DNA of 64,000 nt, taken from contig NZ_JAUFRA010000005.1 of the NCBI RefSeq assembly GCF_030410045.1, positions 620,001-684,000 of the forward strand. The letters run 5' to 3'. The stretch comes from Marivivens donghaensis (GTDB lineage Bacteria; Pseudomonadota; Alphaproteobacteria; Rhodobacterales; Rhodobacteraceae). A program made the translations under genes and the position numbers. A model generated the notes under the pieces. The model worked only from the letters and a program-made list of their open reading frames with translations, was not told the DNA's origin and did not search any database. Within the stretch, counting starts at the first letter, position 1. Every line of letters begins with the position of its first letter. This document shows, piece by piece, positions 51,613 to 60,218 of the stretch.

Positions 51613-52458
51613 TTACGGACGAACCGACGGTGCTTCGACGCTCAGGCCATTGCCGCGCGACGCGACATAGAGTTCCAGAGCAACGAATTCAGCCGAACCC
51701 GGCGAGAAAGTCTCGGCGCGGGTGTCGCGAACACAACCTTTGAAGCGGTTGTGTGTCTGAACCAGACCAGCGGTTTTCAGGCGGTATGCCGGGAAGCCGT
51801 TGATTTGACCCTGCGACAGGTGGTCAGCCCGAATGTTGTTGTCGTAGTTCTGTTCGTGGCAGTTTGCGCACGACAGTTCCAGTTGACCGTAGCGAGTGTA
51901 GTACATCTCGCGGCCCTGCTCCCAAGTGGCAGCAACGGGACCGTCGATTGCAACGTTCACAGGCATACCGCGCGACTGGACAGAGATCAGTGCTTCCATA
52001 CCCGACATATCAGAGCCGTCGTATTTCCACGCATCTGCGCCCATCTGCTCGGTACGGCAGTTGTTGATCTGCATCGCAAGGGTGCGGACTTCGCCAGCAG
52101 TTTCGTTCCATTTCGGATAAACTGCACGGATACCGACCATGCTTTCCTCTGCGCTGCCGTGGCAGGATGCACAGGATTTTTCTGCAGTGCCCTCAACCGT
52201 GTCCCAAGCGCCCATTGCGGCCTCAACAGCCAGCATACCTGGGTTGTCAAAGTCATCGAGCTGCATTGCTTGAGTGTCAGCCGAACGGAATTCCCAACCA
52301 GAGATCAACTCTGGCAGAGCACCATCCAGATAATCAGGTGTAGCGGCGTGAGTGGTGATCGAGATCTCTCCGTTAATCTCGAAACCACCCTCTGCCATTG
52401 CACCGCTCGCAACGAGTGCGAGGCCAGCGATAGCGGATTTAAGAACCGTCATCTTCAT
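51613..52458 (-). CDS. soxA: L-cysteine S-thiosulfotransferase diheme subunit SoxA
   Basis: 281-residue cytochrome c subunit of SoxAX, which oxidatively couples thiosulfate to the SoxY cysteine. The signal peptide ends in GAMAEGG. Two heme sites are visible, CASCH near residue 96 and CANCH near 195. The active-site cysteine that acts as persulfide heme ligand is in NRFKGCVRD near 239. The ATG at 52458 has GGGAGGAT. It follows soxZ by 30 bp. Confidence 0.95.
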   Translation of the reverse strand: MKMTVLKSAIAGLALVASGAMAEGGFEINGEISITTHAATPDYLDGALPELISGWEFRSADTQAMQLDDFDNPGMLAVEAAMGAWDTVEGTAEKSCASCHGSAEESMVGIRAVYPKWNETAGEVRTLAMQINNCRTEQMGADAWKYDGSDMSGMEALISVQSRGMPVNVAIDGPVAATWEQGREMYYTRYGQLELSCANCHEQNYDNNIRADHLSQGQINGFPAYRLKTAGLVQTHNRFKGCVRDTRAETFSPGSAEFVALELYVASRGNGLSVEAPSVRP

Positions 52459-52488
52459 ATTAAAGATCCTCCCTTTGACGGTTCACCC

Positions 52489-52818
52489 TTAGCTGACAGC
52501 GATGTCTTTGGTGTCGGTGTAAACCGAACCGTCGTCATCGTACCAGGTGAAGGTGAACGTTCCTGATTCCGGCACCAGAGACTGGAACTCGAAATAGGGG
52601 TTTGTCGAAATCGCTGGCTCGAGAGTGACATCAATCACGCTCTGACCGTTAAATTCGCAAGTGAAGCGGTTGATGATTGACCGCGGGATGAGGTTGCCGT
52701 CACCGTCTTTGCGCTGACCGGATTCCATCGGGTGCGAAATCAGCGTCTTGATGACGATGGATTCGCCAGCTGCTGCATCGCGGGGAACGCGGACGCGGGG
52801 TGTTACGTTGTCTGCCAT
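52489..52818 (-). CDS. soxZ: Thiosulfate oxidation carrier complex protein SoxZ
   Basis: 109-residue partner of SoxY. It has no signal peptide and travels with SoxY through Tat. Family stretches are PRVRVPRDAAAGE at the N-terminus, ISHPMESGQRKD, and the C-terminal FTFTWYDDDGSVYT. It lies 17 bp after soxY, at typical length. Confidence 0.96.
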   Translation of the reverse strand: MADNVTPRVRVPRDAAAGESIVIKTLISHPMESGQRKDGDGNLIPRSIINRFTCEFNGQSVIDVTLEPAISTNPYFEFQSLVPESGTFTFTWYDDDGSVYTDTKDIAVS

Positions 52819-52835
52819 TTTGACTCTCCTAAACC

Positions 52836-53252
52836 TTAGCCGCCGCAGCCGCCGATGGTGACTTTGACTTCCGAAGACGCCTGAGCGAACGAACCGTCAG
52901 CCATCTTAGCGATTGCTGTGACGTTCTGAGTTTTCGACAGACGGATACGGGTCGATGCGGACTGGGAACCAGCCAGCGGGCCAAAGTTGAAAGTCGCAAC
53001 CGACGGGGTCGGGTTGCCGGTTGCCAGCAGCATGATCGCTACTGCGCCCGGTGCGTCAACTTCTACAGGAACAGTGTTACCGTTCTCTGCGATTTCCGGC
53101 GCGATTAAGGTAATGCCGGCATCACCTACAGCAGCGCCGCCAGTGAAAGCATTGATAAGGTCCTCGACGGCTGCATTTGCGGTGAACGGCACCATTGCGG
53201 CAGCCGAAGCACCCATCGCAAGCAGGATCGAGTCTCTGCGCGTCAGCTTCAT
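52836..53252 (-). CDS. soxY: Thiosulfate oxidation carrier protein SoxY
   Basis: 138-residue carrier that holds sulfur intermediates on a C-terminal swinging arm. The exact GGCGG terminus is present, with Cys136 as the carrier residue. A Tat signal (KLTRRDSILLAMGASAAAM) precedes the Ig-like domain. It forms the SoxYZ complex with the next gene product. Confidence 0.97.
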   Translation of the reverse strand: MKLTRRDSILLAMGASAAAMVPFTANAAVEDLINAFTGGAAVGDAGITLIAPEIAENGNTVPVEVDAPGAVAIMLLATGNPTPSVATFNFGPLAGSQSASTRIRLSKTQNVTAIAKMADGSFAQASSEVKVTIGGCGG

Positions 53253-53277
53253 TTTCTCTCCTCTCGGGTTCGGTCGC

Positions 53278-53754
53278 TTAGTCTGTCAATGTGAGCAGAT
53301 AGGCGACGACATCTTCGATTTCTTGGGCGGTCAGAAGCGGAGCGAGAGGCTCGGCACCTGCTTTGCCGGTGAATGCATCACCCGGACGGATGTAGCCGTT
53401 GGTCTTGTAGAACGAGGGCATAACCGTGTCGGGGAAGGTGTGTTTTGCGTTCGCCACGATACCACGCAGCTCTGCTTCGGTCCGATAGCCACCAACGCCG
53501 TTCAGCGCCGGTCCGACTTCGCCGTGGAACGGGTAGTCCGCAAGTGCATCGACCTGATGGCACGCAATGCAGTTCCCTTTGCCGCGGTTGGTCATGATGA
53601 CAATGCCGTTCTCGACGTTGCCAGCTAAGCCGGTCAGGGATTGTTCGACCGCGCCGTAATCGTCAAAAACGACTGCGTCGGGTGCGACCTCTTCTGCCGA
53701 AGCAACAGAGGCAACAACTGCCAGACCGACCGCCATTTGAATGATGCTCTTCAT
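53278..53754 (-). CDS. soxX: L-cysteine S-thiosulfotransferase monoheme subunit SoxX
   Basis: 158-residue cytochrome c with signal peptide (MKSIIQMAVGLAVVASVASA) and a single heme site CIACH at residues 62-66. A likely Met ligand sits in the DTVMPSFY stretch. It partners SoxA. It is the first gene after a 140-bp promoter region that holds a perfect SoxR-type operator, so soxXYZABCD is the regulated transcript. Confidence 0.94.
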   Translation of the reverse strand: MKSIIQMAVGLAVVASVASAEEVAPDAVVFDDYGAVEQSLTGLAGNVENGIVIMTNRGKGNCIACHQVDALADYPFHGEVGPALNGVGGYRTEAELRGIVANAKHTFPDTVMPSFYKTNGYIRPGDAFTGKAGAEPLAPLLTAQEIEDVVAYLLTLTD

Positions 53755-53827
53755 GAGCCCTCCCTAAATCATCATATGCGGTTCTTTGAATACCGTAGTA
53801 GACAAACCCGCCTCCTGACAATCACAA

Positions 53828-53843
53828 ATTCAAATTTTTGAAT
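53828..53843. promoter_or_regulatory. SoxR-type operator upstream of soxX
   Basis: ATTCAAA-TT-TTTGAAT, a perfect 7-bp dyad that fits ATTC-N8-GAAT exactly, the site known for persulfide-responsive ArsR repressors (SoxR, BigR, SqrR). It lies 74 bp upstream of the soxX start, between soxW and soxX. Confidence 0.8.
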
Positions 53844-53894
53844 ATTGCTGCGTTGCGGCGGGCTGTCGCACCCCTCGATTTGGGGTGCGAATTA

Positions 53895-54461
53895 TCAGTC
53901 GAAAAGGCCGCCCTCTTCGATCCTACGTGCATGATATTTCTGGAAATTTTCGTCCCCGAGGTAACCCTCTTCGACCACCCAGTTTAGCAAGTTGTAGGTG
54001 GTCCACTTTCCAAAGGCCCCAGGCATCACCGCTGCAGCCGCAGCCTGACCGAATGCACCGTCCTCTACCTCTGTCGGATAAAAAATCAGCGTCGGAGTGA
54101 ACAGAATCCCCCAGCGTTGAATCATGTCCTTCTCGGCCAAGGTCGTGCCGTCAAAGTCCGTGACCTCGACATCACCGAACATATTGAGCTGAACAACGAA
54201 GTAGTGGTCACGGATGTATTGGTCGATTTCAGGCACGGGAAAGACTTCCTCGTACATCTTGGTGCAGTAAATGCAGCCACGCTGTTCGATGATGACCATC
54301 AAGCGCTTACCCTCAGCGTTGGCCTCTTCGAGGTCTTCGCGAAGATCTTTGAACGTGTCACGCTGCCAATCTACTTTGTGCAGACCATCGTCGCCCAGTT
54401 CAGCGGAATGCGCGGCTTGAGCGAACAGAACAGCCGCAAGAATACCTAGTAATTTACGCAT
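53895..54461 (-). CDS. soxW: Periplasmic thioredoxin SoxW
   Basis: 188-residue exported thioredoxin-fold protein with a signal peptide ending near Ala20 and the active-site motif CIYC (Cys63, Cys66). The cis-Pro is in FTPTLIFYP. It is thought to receive electrons from SoxV and keep SoxY reduced and active. It follows soxV by 22 bp. Confidence 0.92.
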   Translation of the reverse strand: MRKLLGILAAVLFAQAAHSAELGDDGLHKVDWQRDTFKDLREDLEEANAEGKRLMVIIEQRGCIYCTKMYEEVFPVPEIDQYIRDHYFVVQLNMFGDVEVTDFDGTTLAEKDMIQRWGILFTPTLIFYPTEVEDGAFGQAAAAAVMPGAFGKWTTYNLLNWVVEEGYLGDENFQKYHARRIEEGGLFD

Positions 54462-54483
54462 GGATTTCCTCCCCCACTGCGAC

Positions 54484-55218
54484 TCACAAAATCGTTGAGA
54501 ACCAAGGCACGTGGCGGATCATCCAATCCGCAATCGTGTTCACACTGCCCGTAGCGATCAAAACACCAAACAGGATCAGCATCACGCCCATCGCTTTTTC
54601 GACGTAGCCCAAATAACGGCGGTTGCGCCGCGCCCAGCCCAAGAAAGGCTTGGCAAAAAGTGCCGCCACGACGAATGGCGCCGTCATCGACAAGCCGTAA
54701 ACCAAGAGGAGCATCCCCCCTTCCCACAGGCTGCCCATGCCGCCCGCGATCATCAGGATGGACGCAAGAGCCGGACCAACGCAGGGCGTCCACCCAAAGC
54801 CAAAGGCGAGGCCCATGAGATAGGCCCCAACTACGGTCGAAGGCTCAGCTGAGCTCTCCATCCGCGCCTCACGATAGAGGAACGGTATCCGCATGATGCC
54901 CAAGAAATGCAGGCCAAAGACGATCAAGACCGCAGAGGCGACATAGGCCAAGATCGGCTTCCATTGTGCAACCGCCTGCCCGACCGCCGTCGCGCCAAGT
55001 CCGAGCAGCACGAAGATAGTCGTGACGCCCAGCGCAAACGCGATGGATGACAGAACGAGGCGGCGTTGCGCGCCGGGCGCGATGTCATCGTCACCTTGCA
55101 GTTCATTCATCGAAAGACCTGCCATGTAGGACAGGTAAAACGGAACCATCGGCAAAATGCAGGGTGTAAAGAACGACAAAAGGCCGGCAAAAGCCGCGCC
55201 CATATAGGTCATATCCAT
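54484..55218 (-). CDS. soxV: Cytochrome c biogenesis (CcdA-type) thiol transporter SoxV
   Basis: 244-residue membrane protein with six predicted helices and the two conserved cysteines of CcdA proteins, in SFFTPCILPMVPFY and GWTPCVGPALAS. It moves electrons from cytoplasmic thioredoxin to periplasmic SoxW. It is divergent from soxS, with a SoxR-like repeat 24 bp upstream of its start. Confidence 0.93.
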   Translation of the reverse strand: MDMTYMGAAFAGLLSFFTPCILPMVPFYLSYMAGLSMNELQGDDDIAPGAQRRLVLSSIAFALGVTTIFVLLGLGATAVGQAVAQWKPILAYVASAVLIVFGLHFLGIMRIPFLYREARMESSAEPSTVVGAYLMGLAFGFGWTPCVGPALASILMIAGGMGSLWEGGMLLLVYGLSMTAPFVVAALFAKPFLGWARRNRRYLGYVEKAMGVMLILFGVLIATGSVNTIADWMIRHVPWFSTIL

Positions 55219-55241
55219 CGGCGGCCGCCCTCCCTTGCGAC

Positions 55242-55257
55242 ATTCACATATTCATAT
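55242..55257. promoter_or_regulatory. SoxR-type tandem half-sites between soxV and soxS
   Basis: ATTCACAT at 55242-55249 is followed directly by ATTCATAT at 55250-55257, two copies of the ATTCAnAT half-site in direct order rather than as a dyad. The site sits in the divergent soxV/soxS promoter, where SoxR binding is known in related organisms. Confidence 0.6.
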
Positions 55258-55303
55258 TATGCTAGATGATGATATTTCCATCCGTCAATCGGTTTGCATA
55301 CAG

Positions 55304-55660
55304 ATGCGCACATTATGGAAAGCCTTGGCCCTCTGGGTCCTGACGGCGGTGCCTGCCGCTGCTGAAACCCGACTTCTTATGGGGGTCGAGGATGGCTGCA
55401 TGTGGTGCGCACGGTGGGAAGCCCAAATCGGCCCCATCTACCCCAAAACCACCGAAGGCGAGATGGCTCCGCTCTGGCAGGTCGATATCAATGACCCGCT
55501 GCCGAGCGATGTGACTTTAGACAGACCGATGGTGTTCACCCCAACTTTTGTCGTGCTTGAAGACGGCGTTGAGATTGGCAGGATCGAGGGCTATCCGGGC
55601 GAAGATTTCTTCTGGGGGCTTTTGGGCCAGATCCTCGGCCTGCCGCCCGCGCAAACTTGA
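55304..55660 (+). CDS. soxS: Periplasmic thioredoxin-like protein SoxS
   Basis: 118-residue exported thioredoxin-fold protein with signal peptide (MRTLWKALALWVLTAVPAAA) and active-site CMWC (Cys32, Cys35). The cis-Pro is in FTPTFVV. In Paracoccus SoxS reactivates the Sox system by reducing SoxY. The frame also opens at 55235 and 55259; the ATG at 55304 places the signal peptide correctly. It is followed by soxR and soxT on the same strand. Confidence 0.88.
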   Translation: MRTLWKALALWVLTAVPAAAETRLLMGVEDGCMWCARWEAQIGPIYPKTTEGEMAPLWQVDINDPLPSDVTLDRPMVFTPTFVVLEDGVEIGRIEGYPGEDFFWGLLGQILGLPPAQT

Positions 55661-55762
55661 CGAGGATGCCACAACTTTAATTCGTGTGCGCATCATCGTT
55701 GAATAAAATAGCCGTTTCGCGTAAGCGCTGAACAGTACGGCAGGACAATAAGGATCGGCACA

Positions 55763-56098
55763 ATGGGCCTTCCAATTGTAGACGATAAGATTTGCGAGGC
55801 TGACCTCGACAAGCTTATGGACAACGCCCAAGAGGCGGCGAACTTCCTCAAGGCGATCAGCCACGAGGGGCGTCTGCTGATCCTGTGTCACCTCTCTGCT
55901 GGTGAAAAATCCGTGACAGAGCTCGAAGATTTGATCTCTGCCCGTCAGGCGGCTGTATCCCAACAGCTCGCCCGTCTACGGCTCGAAGGTTTGGTCACGC
56001 CGCGCCGTGAGGGAAAAACGATCTACTACCGCTTGACCGATGACCGTCCTCGCCAGATGATTGACCTCGTCTACGACATGTTTTGCGGCAAGTCGTAA
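55763..56098 (+). CDS. soxR: ArsR family sulfur-responsive repressor SoxR
   Basis: 111-residue ArsR-type winged helix repressor. The recognition helix (SARQAAVSQQLARLRLEGLV) lies near 58-77. Cys42 and Cys108 stand exactly where BigR/SqrR/SoxR persulfide sensors have their reactive pair, and a third cysteine is Cys11. It should release sox promoters when a tri- or tetrasulfide link forms. It lies 102 bp after soxS and 48 bp before soxT. Confidence 0.92.
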   Translation: MGLPIVDDKICEADLDKLMDNAQEAANFLKAISHEGRLLILCHLSAGEKSVTELEDLISARQAAVSQQLARLRLEGLVTPRREGKTIYYRLTDDRPRQMIDLVYDMFCGKS

Positions 56099-56146
56099 CC
56101 CTATCCGCCGACCTATCGGCGTTTAGGTAAAAGGGAGGAAAATCTG

Positions 56147-57202
56147 ATGCTTGATCTATTGGGCGACGGCAACGCCGCGGCCATCCTTGGCTTGTTGAGC
56201 GGGCTTTTGTTGGGGCTGGCGGCACGATTGGGTCGGTTCTGCACCCTCGGCGCGATCGAAGATTACCTCTACGGCGAAAATGACATGCGTTTGCGCATGT
56301 GGGGCGTTGCGATCGGCACGGCCGTGATCGGGAGCTTTGCCTTGATTGGCGCAGGTCTGCTTGATGCCCCATCCACGATCTACCTTGGCTTTGCCTTTGC
56401 CCCCATCGGCGCTGTGGTTGGTGGGGTGGTGTTCGGCTACGGAATGGCCCTCGCTGGAAACTGCGGATACGGCGCGCTAGCCCGACTGGGCGGCGGCGAC
56501 CTGCGGAACTTCGTTATCGTGGTTGTCATGGGGATTGCGGCTTATGGAACGGTGTCAGGCCCCCTGGCCTATGCGCGGGTCTACCTATTCCCGCAGGACC
56601 GCATTTCGGGCGACGTTCCAGGCATCGCCCATAGCATCGCGCAAATGACGGGCATGACGCCCAGCACAATCGGCATTCTGATCGGCCTTATCATTCTGGT
56701 CGCCACCATCGCGCCAGCCCGTGTTCGGGCCTCGACGTCCACCTTGTTCTGGGGCGTCGTGGTCGGTCTGGCTGCCGTCTCTGGCTGGGCTGGCACACAA
56801 TGGATCGCTTCGAACGGCTTTGATGGCACACCAGTGGTGTCGCACACCTTTGCAACCCCGATTGGAGAGACCATCCTCTGGGGCATGACAGCAAGCGGAC
56901 AGAGCCTGTCTTTTGCCATCGGGTCGGTTGCGGGCGTCTGGTGTGGTGCCTTTATCGGATCGCTGATCAAAGGCCACTTCCGCTGGGAAGCCTGTGAAGA
57001 CCCACGCGAACTTCGCCGCCAAATTTTCGGCGCAGCCCTAATGGGTGTAGGCGCAGTTGTCGCGATGGGATGCAGCATTGGCCAAGGCCTCTCGGCCATG
57101 TCCGTTCTCGCGTGGTCCGCACCGCTCACACTTGCTAGCATCGTCGCAGGCGCTGCCTTTGGCCTGCGTCAGTTGATTACTGGCTGGCAGCCGGTCGACT
57201 GA
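56147..57202 (+). CDS. soxT: YeeE/YedE-type sulfur-compound transporter SoxT
   Basis: 351-residue membrane protein of the YeeE/YedE (TsuA, DUF395) family with about nine helices. The conserved cysteine-containing motifs of thiosulfate channels are present: ARLGRFCTLGA, LAGNCGYGALARLGGG and AMGCSIGQGLSAMS. It would carry thiosulfate or another sulfur species across the inner membrane, possibly to bring the signal to SoxR. It is downstream of soxR on the same strand, and its stop abuts the convergent dipeptidase gene. Confidence 0.88.
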   Translation: MLDLLGDGNAAAILGLLSGLLLGLAARLGRFCTLGAIEDYLYGENDMRLRMWGVAIGTAVIGSFALIGAGLLDAPSTIYLGFAFAPIGAVVGGVVFGYGMALAGNCGYGALARLGGGDLRNFVIVVVMGIAAYGTVSGPLAYARVYLFPQDRISGDVPGIAHSIAQMTGMTPSTIGILIGLIILVATIAPARVRASTSTLFWGVVVGLAAVSGWAGTQWIASNGFDGTPVVSHTFATPIGETILWGMTASGQSLSFAIGSVAGVWCGAFIGSLIKGHFRWEACEDPRELRRQIFGAALMGVGAVVAMGCSIGQGLSAMSVLAWSAPLTLASIVAGAAFGLRQLITGWQPVD

Positions 57203-58264
57203 TTAGAGGTTCCGATCCAAGAATGACATCCAGTTCCCGCTGCTGATCTTTGAAACCAGCGCGGGATCGTAGCCGTGGTCGATCATCGCATCGATCAAAT
57301 CAGGCAGCCCTAAAACGTCCCCAATCACGGACGGGATGACCGCGCCATCGAAATCGGAACCCAAGGCGACACGATTTTCGCCTAGCGCCCCGATCAAGCG
57401 ATCAAGGTGCGCCATGATACGGTCGAACCCAGTGTTCGCATCCCGTCGTCCGTCCTCGCGCAGGAAGGCACAGCCAAAGTTCAGCCCAACAATCCCGCCA
57501 CTTTCGGCAATCATTGCCAACTGACGATCGGTGAGGTTGCGCGACGACGGTGTAACCGCGTGGGCGTTGGAATGGGTCGCGATCAACGGACGCGACGAAA
57601 TCGCCGCGACGTCATCGAACCCTTTTTCATTCAGGTGTGATAGGTCGATCAGAATACCGAGGCGATCACATTCACGGATCAGATCCTTGCCCAAATCCGT
57701 GAGGCCAGCGCCTCGGTCAGGGGTGGACGGAAACGCGAAAGGAACCCCTTCGCCATAGATTGTTGGTCGACTCCAGACAGGCCCGATGGACCGCAGCCCC
57801 ATGCGATACCAGACCTCTAGCTGAGACAAGTCAGCACCAATCGCTTCGGCCCCTTCCATGTGCAGGATGGCCGCGACTTTACCCTTTTCAACCGCCCGAC
57901 GGACCTCTGCACCACTTCGGCAAACGGTCAGATCACCGCTCGACAAACGTTCCATTTCGAATAGTCCAGCCACTTGAGCCATTGCAGTTGGCAAGGCATC
58001 GGCTTGATCCAAAATGGGCGGCATGGGTAGGTCGTAGGGCAAAACCTCCATCATCGCTTCGAAATCGAGACCACCTGCATCATCAGGCGACGGAACCCAA
58101 ACCGCGAAAAAACCACCAACGAATCCCGCAGCTTGCATCCGAGGGAGGTCAAGGTGATGCGCCCCCTCACCCTCAATCCACATCGCGGCACGCTGCGCCT
58201 TTGGCGCGCGGGCATAGCGAAACAGAAAATCGTTGTGACCGTCGAAAACCGTATAATCCGTCAT
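57203..58264 (-). CDS. Membrane-dipeptidase-like peptidase M19
   Basis: 353-residue zinc peptidase of the renal dipeptidase family. Metal-binding stretches in order are DGHNDFLFR near residue 8, ILHMEGAEAIG, IDLSHLNEKGFDDV, IATHSNAHAV, and LGSDFDGA. No signal peptide is seen, so it should be cytoplasmic. It hydrolyses L,D- or D-dipeptides or similar small peptides. It converges on soxT with no spacer and has no evident link to sulfur oxidation. Confidence 0.93.
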   Translation of the reverse strand: MTDYTVFDGHNDFLFRYARAPKAQRAAMWIEGEGAHHLDLPRMQAAGFVGGFFAVWVPSPDDAGGLDFEAMMEVLPYDLPMPPILDQADALPTAMAQVAGLFEMERLSSGDLTVCRSGAEVRRAVEKGKVAAILHMEGAEAIGADLSQLEVWYRMGLRSIGPVWSRPTIYGEGVPFAFPSTPDRGAGLTDLGKDLIRECDRLGILIDLSHLNEKGFDDVAAISSRPLIATHSNAHAVTPSSRNLTDRQLAMIAESGGIVGLNFGCAFLREDGRRDANTGFDRIMAHLDRLIGALGENRVALGSDFDGAVIPSVIGDVLGLPDLIDAMIDHGYDPALVSKISSGNWMSFLDRNL

Positions 58265-58358
58265 TGTTCACCTCAACCAACAGGGTTCACAGTAACGACG
58301 CGCATAACAGGTGCAACGGCAATTCGCCCGTGCTAACGGTGCAGCGCTTGGAGGCCCT

Positions 58359-59018
58359 ATGATCGATCTAATTATTTTTGACTGTGACGGCGTTTTGATC
58401 GACAGCGAGATCATCAGCGCTGATACGCTGATCTCAGAACTTGCGCTGATCGGGATCGCGATTGATCGGCACTATGTTCGGAAATATTGCCTCGGTCGCA
58501 GTTTTCCAACCGTCGCGAAAAGCCTCCGTGAACAGTTCAACACGCCCCTGCCTGACGACTTTGAACAACGGTATCGGACTAGCCTTCTGCACCGTTTTGA
58601 AACTCAGCTAGAGGCCACACAGGGAATCGAAACCCTGCTTGAAACGCTCGACCGACCGATCTGCGTTGCAACCTCATCGAGCCCGCCACGCGTGGCGCGG
58701 TCGCTCGAATTGACGGGCCTCGCGCGGTTTTTTGGGCCGCATGTTTTCACGGCGTCTCAAGTCAAAAACGGCAAACCCGCGCCCGACCTTTTTCTATTTG
58801 CCGCCAAAGAGATGGGCGCCGATCCCTCCCGAACTTTGGTGATCGAAGACAGCATTCCTGGCCTCACCGCAGCACAGGCCGCAGGCATGCCTCATCTGGC
58901 TTACACAGGGGCCAGCCATCTGCGTGGTTTAGGGGTCGAAATGCCCGACGGCGTTCAAGCCTTTGACAACTGGGCAGATTTCACGCAGGTCTTAAAGACG
59001 ATCAAGGAGGCCCCGTGA
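58359..59018 (+). CDS. HAD superfamily hydrolase (beta-phosphoglucomutase-like), polyol operon
   Basis: 219-residue haloacid-dehalogenase-type phosphatase. Motif I is FDCDGVLID with nucleophile Asp8 and Asp10, motif II is ATSSSPPRVARS, the motif III Lys is near VKNGKPAPD, and motif IV is VIEDSIPGL. The ATG at 58359 has GGAGGCC. It overlaps the next regulator gene by 4 bp. A similar HAD gene belongs to the sorbitol/mannitol (smo) operon of Rhodobacter, where it may dephosphorylate a sugar phosphate. Confidence 0.88.
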   Translation: MIDLIIFDCDGVLIDSEIISADTLISELALIGIAIDRHYVRKYCLGRSFPTVAKSLREQFNTPLPDDFEQRYRTSLLHRFETQLEATQGIETLLETLDRPICVATSSSPPRVARSLELTGLARFFGPHVFTASQVKNGKPAPDLFLFAAKEMGADPSRTLVIEDSIPGLTAAQAAGMPHLAYTGASHLRGLGVEMPDGVQAFDNWADFTQVLKTIKEAP

Positions 59019-59974
59019 CAGTCGGTCGATTCACACCTGAAACCACACGTTTGGATGACGCCGCCCGCGCAGGGTGGCTTTACTACGTTGCGGGCAACAC
59101 TCAGGACGAAATCGCACGCAAGCTCGGGGTGTCTAGACAGTCGGCGCAACGGCTCGTCGCGATGGCCGTCAGTGAAAAACTGGTAAAGGTTCGCCTCGAT
59201 CACCCGATTGCACGCTGCATGGACCTCTCCAAGGCGGTGACGGATAAATTTGGTCTGGGCTTTTGCGAAATTGTCCCCTCCGACCCCGAGGCCCCGAACC
59301 TCACAACGGGCGCTGCAATTGCGGCTGCGGCTGAATTGGAACGCACGCTCAAAACCGAGGATGAACAAATCATCGCTCTGGGCACGGGCCGCGCGTTGAA
59401 GACGACAGTTGAACAGCTTCCACGCATGAATTGCCCGCAACACCGTGTCGTGTCGCGCCTCGGCAACATGATGAGCGACGGGTCCGCAACGCCATATAAC
59501 GCGACCATTCATCTGGCAGAGCGCATTGGCGCGATCCAATACCCCTACCCGCTACCAGTTTTGGCAAACTCGCCCGACGAACTCCAAACGCTCCACGGAC
59601 AGGAAGCCGTCCGCAACACGCTAAGCCTGTGTGAACGTGCCGACCTTACCCTAGTCGGGATCGGTCAAATGGACATGACCGCACCGCTGTTTGTTGACGG
59701 CTTCATTCCACGTCACGAAATCGAAGAACTGCAATCGGCTGGTGCTGCGGGCGAAATCACCTCGTGGATTTACGACGACACGGGCCAGGTGATCGACTGC
59801 GCATTTAACCGTCGCGTCGCCTCCGCTCCGCTCGCCGTGGCGGCAGACCGTCGGATCACGGCCATCGCTGTTGGTCCGTCCAAAGTCCGCGCCATCAGAG
59901 CCGCGCTCAAAGGGCATCTCATCAACGGATTGATCACGAACGAAGCGACCGCAGAGTCGATTCTCGGCAACTAG
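59015..59974 (+). CDS. SorC/DeoR-type sugar-binding transcriptional regulator
   Basis: 319-residue regulator with GTG start inside the stop of the HAD gene (GTGA). An N-terminal helix-turn-helix (NTQDEIARKLGVSRQSAQRLV) at residues 28-50 is followed by the SorC C-terminal sugar-phosphate-binding domain (LGTGRALKTTVEQL, LVGIGQMD). It precedes the polyol ABC transporter, in line with the smoC-type regulators of Rhodobacter. Repeats near 60170-60205 are its likely target. Confidence 0.9.
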   Translation: MTVGRFTPETTRLDDAARAGWLYYVAGNTQDEIARKLGVSRQSAQRLVAMAVSEKLVKVRLDHPIARCMDLSKAVTDKFGLGFCEIVPSDPEAPNLTTGAAIAAAAELERTLKTEDEQIIALGTGRALKTTVEQLPRMNCPQHRVVSRLGNMMSDGSATPYNATIHLAERIGAIQYPYPLPVLANSPDELQTLHGQEAVRNTLSLCERADLTLVGIGQMDMTAPLFVDGFIPRHEIEELQSAGAAGEITSWIYDDTGQVIDCAFNRRVASAPLAVAADRRITAIAVGPSKVRAIRAALKGHLINGLITNEATAESILGN

Positions 59975-60166
59975 TTTCTCCCGCGACACCTTACCTGTAG
60001 CCTCTCAACCGTTTCGCTGCGCTGCAACAATACTGTTAGCGCCGTCAGAAATTATACGCGATTGCAGACAGAAATCCCACTGCAAGCCCTTATTTTTATG
60101 GTCATTTAACCGTTTACTGCATTGCGGCGGGTAATTGGGATTGACAATTTTGAAGCCTTTTGTGAA

Positions 60167-60205
60167 CATTTGCCCACTAACGTAGCATTTGCCCAAACCT
60201 GGGCA
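60167..60205 (+). promoter_or_regulatory. Repeats upstream of smoE (candidate regulator site and leader hairpin)
   Basis: CATTTGCCCA occurs at 60167-60176 and 60186-60195 (19-bp period). The second copy forms a perfect hairpin TGCCCA-AACC-TGGGCA (60190-60205), ending just before the GGGAGG ribosome-binding site of smoE. A TTGACA box at 60141-60146 is a good -35 candidate. Role as SorC-regulator operator or leader control is inferred. Confidence 0.5.
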
Positions 60206-60218
60206 TTGGGAGGAAATC

